Origin: QHWK01 sp035315685
GTDB taxonomy: Bacteria; Acidobacteriota; Vicinamibacteria; Vicinamibacterales; CAVVIG01
Length of the DNA stretch: 10,062 bases
Assembly: GCA_035315685.1 (NCBI GenBank)
Contig: DATFXR010000354.1
Span: 1-10,062, forward strand
Reading direction: 5' to 3'
The translations under genes were made by a program, and so were the position numbers. The notes beneath the pieces were generated by a model. That model saw only the letters and a list, made by a program, of their open reading frames with translations. It had not been told where the DNA came from and ran no database searches. Below, one piece after another: positions 6,871 through 10,062 of this stretch. Every line of letters starts with the position of its first letter. The stretch's first letter is position 1.

Positions 6871-9151
6871 GGCGAGGCTCTCTTGCGGCGCGCGTGATCA
6901 GGCGGCCGGCGATCGCCGCGAGCGCAAGGTTGACCGCCAGCATCACGACCGCGACCGCCGCAGCGCGGCCAGCCTCGAGATCGAAGAAACCCAGGCGATA
7001 CATGAACAGCGAGATCACCTCGGTCCGCCGCGCCGGCCCTCCTCCGGTGAGCGGAATGATGAGGTCGAAGGTGTTGAAGGACGCGATCGTGATCAGCACC
7101 ACGTTCAGCGCGATCACCGGCGCGAGCTGCGGTACGAGCAGCCAGCGCAGCCGCTGCCACGCCGAGGCACCCTCGAGATCCGCGGCCTCGTGGAGCTCGC
7201 GCGGGACGCGCTGCATCCCGGCGTAGATCAGAATCATGCTGAACGCGCAGCCGCGCCAGACGTTTGCGGCGACGACTGAAACGAGCGCGAGCGTCGGCGA
7301 TGAGATCAGCGGCACCGGTCCGAGCTTCACGAGCGACAGGTAATAGTTGACGATGCCGGAGCGATTCTCGATGAGCAGGATCTTCCAGAGAACGCCGGCG
7401 AGAACGCCTGGCATCACCCACGCGCTCACGACCGCCACGCGCACGGCCAGCGTTCCTCGCGCCCGCCGGCGGCGCGCGGCGTCGATCAGCCAGGCCACGG
7501 CGAAGCCGATGGTCAGCTGGAGCGCCACGGACGCAGAAACGAAGATGACGGTGACGGCGAGCATCCCGTAGAACGCCGGGTCGCCGACCAGCGCACGATA
7601 GCTCGACGCGGTGTACGCGTAGCGAGTGCCGGCCACGGTCGCATCGGTCCACGACAGCCGCAGCAGGTCGAGCATCGGATAGATCAGGATCACCGTGACG
7701 AGCACGAGCGCCGGCAGCAGCCACGTCCCGAGGCCGCCGGCGTCGCGCCGTGCGCGAAGAAGAATGACGAGCGGCAAGACCAGCGCCGCAATGATCGGCA
7801 GCCACGCGAGCGGATCGGCCGCGGTGCGCGCTGACGTTGCATGCGCGGCCGATTGTCGGGCGTGCTCCTCGTTGACCGCCGACCAGGCTGCATCGAGCGC
7901 CTGGTCCGGCGTGCGCGCGCCGGAGACGACCGCACCGATGGCGAGCTGAAGCTCCTGCGAGATGGTGGGATAGATCGGAACGGTGGGCCGCGCGTGGCCG
8001 TAGACCAGCATCTCGCCGAAGCGCCGATACCAGAGGTCCTGGCTGAAGATCGGAAAGTCGCGGTAGACACTCTGGCGGACCGGCAGGTGACCGGTTGCCT
8101 CGCTGATGCGTGCGGCGTGCGCTGGCGCCTCGACGTCGCGAACGAACTCGACGGCGGCCTGCCGGCGCACCGGGTCGCGCGCGAAGACGACCCATATCCA
8201 TCCGCCGGTTCCGGTCGAGTGCGTGCCGCGATCGGCCACCGGGATGGGAGCGACGTCCCACTTCGCAAACTCTGACGGCGCAAGGCCCGTCTGCAGGTCT
8301 TTCAGCTGCCAGTTCCCGCCGAGGAACATCGCCGCATCGCCGGCGATGGCGGCCGCGGTGAGCTGTTGATAGTCGTTGTGGCCGAGCACCGAGCGCGGCG
8401 ATGCGCCGCGCTCGATCGTGTCGCGAAGAAACGTGAGCAGCCGGAGCATCGCTCGCCGGTTCGCGCCTTCTCCGAAAGTCGGCCGGCCGGCGCGATCCAC
8501 CAACTCGCCGCCCTGTGCCCAGAACATCGCGAGGTGATCGAACACGGTCGCTTCCCAGCGGCCTGCGTTGTACAGGTAGCCCGACACGTGATGCTCGCGC
8601 GAAATGCGGCTGGCGACGTCGAGCAGCGCGTCCCAGGTGGCGGGAGGCGTCGGGACGAGGTCCTTCCGGTAGAACAGCACGCGGCAGTCGGTCTCGTGCC
8701 ACAGGCCGAGGACGCGGCCGGAGGGATCCGACAGCGTCGAGATCGTGAAGGGCAGGAAGTCGCGGCGATCGTCGGCCGGCCAGTTGTCGTCGAGCGGCTG
8801 GACGTCGTTCGCGAGCAGCGGCAGCCAGAAGCTGTCGATCGAGGCGACGTCGGGAAGCCGTCCGGCCGCGGCGGCGAGCTGGAGCTTCGCCTTGTGCAGT
8901 TCGAGCGCCGGCATCACCGAGACGCGAAGCTGCACGCCGGGATGCGCCCGTGCCCAGTCAGCGAAAACATCGGTGAAGACCTTCGCGATCGCCGGCCGGG
9001 CCGCAAGATGCGAGTAATCCTGCTGTGCCCAGACGCTCAGCGTGATCGGCGCGTCAGGCCGGCCGACACGCACCGGCGTGACCAGGTCCTGGGCAAAGAG
9101 CGCGGATGGCGTCGCGAACACTGCGAAAAAGGCGACCAGCGCGCTCCGCAC
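6863..9151 (-). CDS. Fused extracellular sugar-binding protein and MalF/UgpA-type permease of a CUT1 ABC transporter
   Basis: One uninterrupted 762-residue frame joins two proteins that are normally separate. Residues 1-20 look like a signal peptide (probable cleavage after ALFA). About 30-435 is a family 1 solute-binding domain, with segments such as VLFYRKDLVPTPPATWDAL (158-176), MFWAQGGELVD, GDAAMFLGGNW (271-281), STGTGGWIWVVFA and TGHLPVRQS. A hydrophobic helix at about 448-466, followed by RARRD, would carry the chain from periplasm to cytoplasm. A MalF-like permease then follows, with membrane segments near 477-495, 529-556, 570-592, 620-645, 676-698 and 728-750. Its EAA loop is at 655-678 (EAADLEGASAWQRLRWLLVP). 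The large periplasmic loop of enterobacterial MalF is absent. The binding domain is therefore tethered to the channel in fixed ratio. The GTG start at 9151 has no visible ribosome binding site; a TATAAT lies just upstream. First gene of the mannoside operon. Confidence 0.93.
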   Translation of the reverse strand: MRSALVAFFAVFATPSALFAQDLVTPVRVGRPDAPITLSVWAQQDYSHLAARPAIAKVFTDVFADWARAHPGVQLRVSVMPALELHKAKLQLAAAAGRLPDVASIDSFWLPLLANDVQPLDDNWPADDRRDFLPFTISTLSDPSGRVLGLWHETDCRVLFYRKDLVPTPPATWDALLDVASRISREHHVSGYLYNAGRWEATVFDHLAMFWAQGGELVDRAGRPTFGEGANRRAMLRLLTFLRDTIERGASPRSVLGHNDYQQLTAAAIAGDAAMFLGGNWQLKDLQTGLAPSEFAKWDVAPIPVADRGTHSTGTGGWIWVVFARDPVRRQAAVEFVRDVEAPAHAARISEATGHLPVRQSVYRDFPIFSQDLWYRRFGEMLVYGHARPTVPIYPTISQELQLAIGAVVSGARTPDQALDAAWSAVNEEHARQSAAHATSARTAADPLAWLPIIAALVLPLVILLRARRDAGGLGTWLLPALVLVTVILIYPMLDLLRLSWTDATVAGTRYAYTASSYRALVGDPAFYGMLAVTVIFVSASVALQLTIGFAVAWLIDAARRRRARGTLAVRVAVVSAWVMPGVLAGVLWKILLIENRSGIVNYYLSLVKLGPVPLISSPTLALVSVVAANVWRGCAFSMILIYAGMQRVPRELHEAADLEGASAWQRLRWLLVPQLAPVIALNVVLITIASFNTFDLIIPLTGGGPARRTEVISLFMYRLGFFDLEAGRAAAVAVVMLAVNLALAAIAGRLITRAAREPRHA

Positions 9152-9157
9152 GGCGAA

Positions 9158-9163
9158 ATTATA
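9158..9163 (-). promoter_or_regulatory. Consensus -10 box (TATAAT) for the mannoside operon, predicting a leaderless mRNA
   Basis: Read on the - strand, TATAAT occupies 9163-9158, followed by six bases (TTCGCC) and then the GTG start codon at 9151. A transcription start at the usual 6-8 bases past the -10 box would fall on or next to this G, so the mRNA would have no 5' leader. This agrees with the absence of any Shine-Dalgarno sequence before GTG. The -35 region (about 9180-9187) has no good TTGACA match, so activator dependence or a weak basal promoter is possible. The TATAAT stands out in otherwise GC-rich surroundings. Confidence 0.55.
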
Positions 9164-9187
9164 CCGACGCGGGTAAAAACATTCCGA

Positions 9188-9360
9188 CCCTGCCTGGCTG
9201 GGTTTCTCGGCACCTTCTATCTGTGCTTTGCTGGCATCGGCGCGATCCTCTGCGGAACGCCAGCGGTCGGCGCAGCGCCCGGACTGCTCGGGATCGCGCT
9301 TGCCTGCGAACCATCTCGGTCACGGGCGGCGCCGCCGGTGCTGTGACCGTCGCGCCGGCG
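9188..9360 (+). pseudogene. Decayed N-terminal remnant of a second aquaporin/glycerol-facilitator gene
   Basis: On the + strand, 9188-9304 translates to a segment containing CLAGFLGTFYLCFAGIGAIL and later GLLGIALA. This matches the start of MIP-family channels, where AEFLGTFFLVFxGxGA opens the first membrane helix and GxLGxALA the second. There is no start codon in front of it. The frame is then lost near 9305. In the +1-shifted frame, 9310-9360 reads TISVTGGAAGAVTVAPA before TGA at 9361, which may be the degraded region around the first NPA box, with the NP residues gone. The spacing from FLGTF to AVT is about 47 codons, close to the normal distance in MIP proteins. The rest of the gene is absent. 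It differs from the intact aquaporin encoded next door on the opposite strand, so it looks like a relic of a separate family member rather than a copy. The first half is convincing; the second half is tentative. Confidence 0.6.
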
Positions 9361-9366
9361 TGAGCG

Positions 9367-9382
9367 CAAACGTGGCCGTTTG
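9367..9382. repeat. Small perfect hairpin downstream of the aquaporin gene
   Basis: CAAACG at 9367-9372 and CGTTTG at 9377-9382 form a 6-bp stem with a four-base loop, 25 bases beyond the aquaporin stop codon when read on the - strand. No T-run follows on either strand. It could help terminate or stabilise the aquaporin mRNA, but the stem is short and the call is weak. Confidence 0.25.
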
Positions 9383-9406
9383 ACGGCCTGGATGTTTCCG
9401 AGGTCC

Positions 9407-10033
9407 CTACTTGTCGCCGGGATTCAGCGTCTTGAACGCGATGGCCGCGAGTGCGCCGCCGGCGAGATCCGCCAGCACGTGCAGCCAGAGAATCCGCCAT
9501 GTGATGAAGCCGAGTGAGGCAGCGCCCACCGCCACCGCCGGATTGAACGCGCCGCCGGAGATATCGCCTACCGCGAAGGCGCCTGAGAGCACGGTAAACC
9601 CAATCGCAAGACCGAAGTACGAGTTGCCCAGCGTGTCCTTCGACGTGGCGACGTTCAGGACGACGTACGCGAGGGCGAAGGTGTACAACACTTCGGCGAC
9701 AGCCACGCGCGCGAAGTCCGCACTCACCGCGTGGGCAACGAAGCCCGGGCGCAGGAATGACGCGACCGCTGCGGCGGCAAGGCCCGCAATCATCTGCGCT
9801 CCCATGTACGGCAACACATCGCCGGCCGGGCAGCGACCGCGCAGGAACACCGCCAGCGTCACGGCGGGATTGAAGTGCGCACCTGACACGTGGCCGCCGG
9901 CATAAATCATCACCATCAAGGCCGACCCAATCGCGAGCGGGGGAATCACCCCGGTGCCGCCCGCCATGACCGTGCACCCGATGGTCAGTACAAGAAAGAA
10001 CGTGCCGATGAACTCCGCGATGTACTTGTTCAT
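9407..10033 (-). CDS. MIP-family channel (aquaporin) with non-canonical selectivity filter
   Basis: A 208-residue membrane channel, slightly shorter than AqpZ (about 230). It opens with MNKYIAEFIGTFFLV, the family hallmark. The first NPA box is HFNPAVTL with Asn55, and the second is AFNPAVAV with Asn164. Six membrane helices and the two NPA half-helices can be placed in the normal order. These channels pass water or small neutral solutes across the inner membrane. The residue right after the second NPA is Val167 instead of the almost invariant Arg. Counting from AqpZ, the other three filter positions would be Ile35, Ala152 and Gly161, which would make the constriction wide and uncharged. The ATG start at 10033 has GAGGG at 10042-10038, five bases away. 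It appears to be transcribed on its own, on the same strand as the mannoside operon but 255 bases before it. Family is certain; the transported solute is unknown. Confidence 0.93.
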   Translation of the reverse strand: MNKYIAEFIGTFFLVLTIGCTVMAGGTGVIPPLAIGSALMVMIYAGGHVSGAHFNPAVTLAVFLRGRCPAGDVLPYMGAQMIAGLAAAAVASFLRPGFVAHAVSADFARVAVAEVLYTFALAYVVLNVATSKDTLGNSYFGLAIGFTVLSGAFAVGDISGGAFNPAVAVGAASLGFITWRILWLHVLADLAGGALAAIAFKTLNPGDK

Positions 10034-10037
10034 TGAG

Positions 10038-10042
10038 CCCTC
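10038..10042 (-). promoter_or_regulatory. Ribosome binding site of the aquaporin gene
   Basis: GAGGG on the - strand, five bases before the ATG at 10033. It fixes the start and contrasts with the leaderless-looking start of the transporter operon downstream. Confidence 0.7.
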
Positions 10043-10062
10043 GGCCGGGAGTGTACACGGGG

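Noticed and set aside
6537..8702. 721-residue open frame on the - strand
   Set aside because: It overlaps the well-supported transporter fusion and the permease in another frame, is dominated by Arg/Ala/Gly, and shows no family motif; it is a shadow of high-GC coding DNA.
8366..9187. Long + strand frame leading into the aquaporin relic
   Set aside because: Up to about 9180 it is antisense to the transporter fusion and shows no family features; only the part from 9188 resembles a MIP channel.
9165..9188. Seven-codon frame MFLPASV on the - strand ahead of the transporter start
   Set aside because: Possible leader peptide, but it would lie upstream of and across the predicted -10 box, so it would not be transcribed from that promoter; no ribosome binding site was seen.
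10051..10058. GTGTACAC palindrome upstream of the aquaporin gene
   Set aside because: Eight bases is too short to claim an operator, and the window ends before the rest of the promoter can be seen.

Overview
The window is GC-rich, densely packed bacterial DNA. It carries two convergent sugar or polyol uptake operons and an aquaporin gene. Gene order, diderm-style transporters, the high GC content and short intergenic palindromes built on CCGGCTNNAGCCGG would fit a soil Acidobacteriota lineage such as Vicinamibacteria. That placement is inference from style, not from a marker gene.

Positions 1-3234 (+ strand): an operon whose 5' end lies outside the window. It holds the C-terminal end of a CUT2-type (ribose/galactose/inositol class) ABC ATPase, an RbsC-like permease, a putative lipoprotein substrate-binding protein, and a Gfo/Idh/MocA NAD-dependent dehydrogenase that looks like myo-inositol 2-dehydrogenase (IolG). 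Two of the three junctions are 4-base stop/start overlaps. The likely job is uptake of myo-inositol or a related polyol and its first oxidation.

Positions 3235-3348: the intergenic stretch between converging operons. It contains a near-perfect hairpin, a 13-bp direct repeat and a wider inverted repeat. The hairpin supplies the stop codon of the gene on the - strand.

Positions 3332-9151 (- strand, read right to left): a three-gene operon. The first gene is a natural fusion of a family 1 extracellular sugar-binding protein to a MalF/UgpA-type permease. A MalG/UgpE-type permease follows (8-base overlap), then a cytoplasmic GH38 alpha-mannosidase (20-base gap). It probably imports alpha-mannosides and cleaves them in the cytoplasm. 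No ATPase for this transporter is present in the window. A consensus TATAAT sits so close to the GTG start of the first gene that the mRNA is probably leaderless.

Positions 9152-9406: an intergenic stretch holding the decayed, frameshifted N-terminal part of a second aquaporin gene on the + strand. Positions 9407-10033 (- strand): an intact aquaporin-family gene with an unusual selectivity-filter region (NPAV in place of NPAR). No RNA genes, CRISPR arrays, transposases or integrases were seen, and no gene-free stretch exceeds 300 bases.
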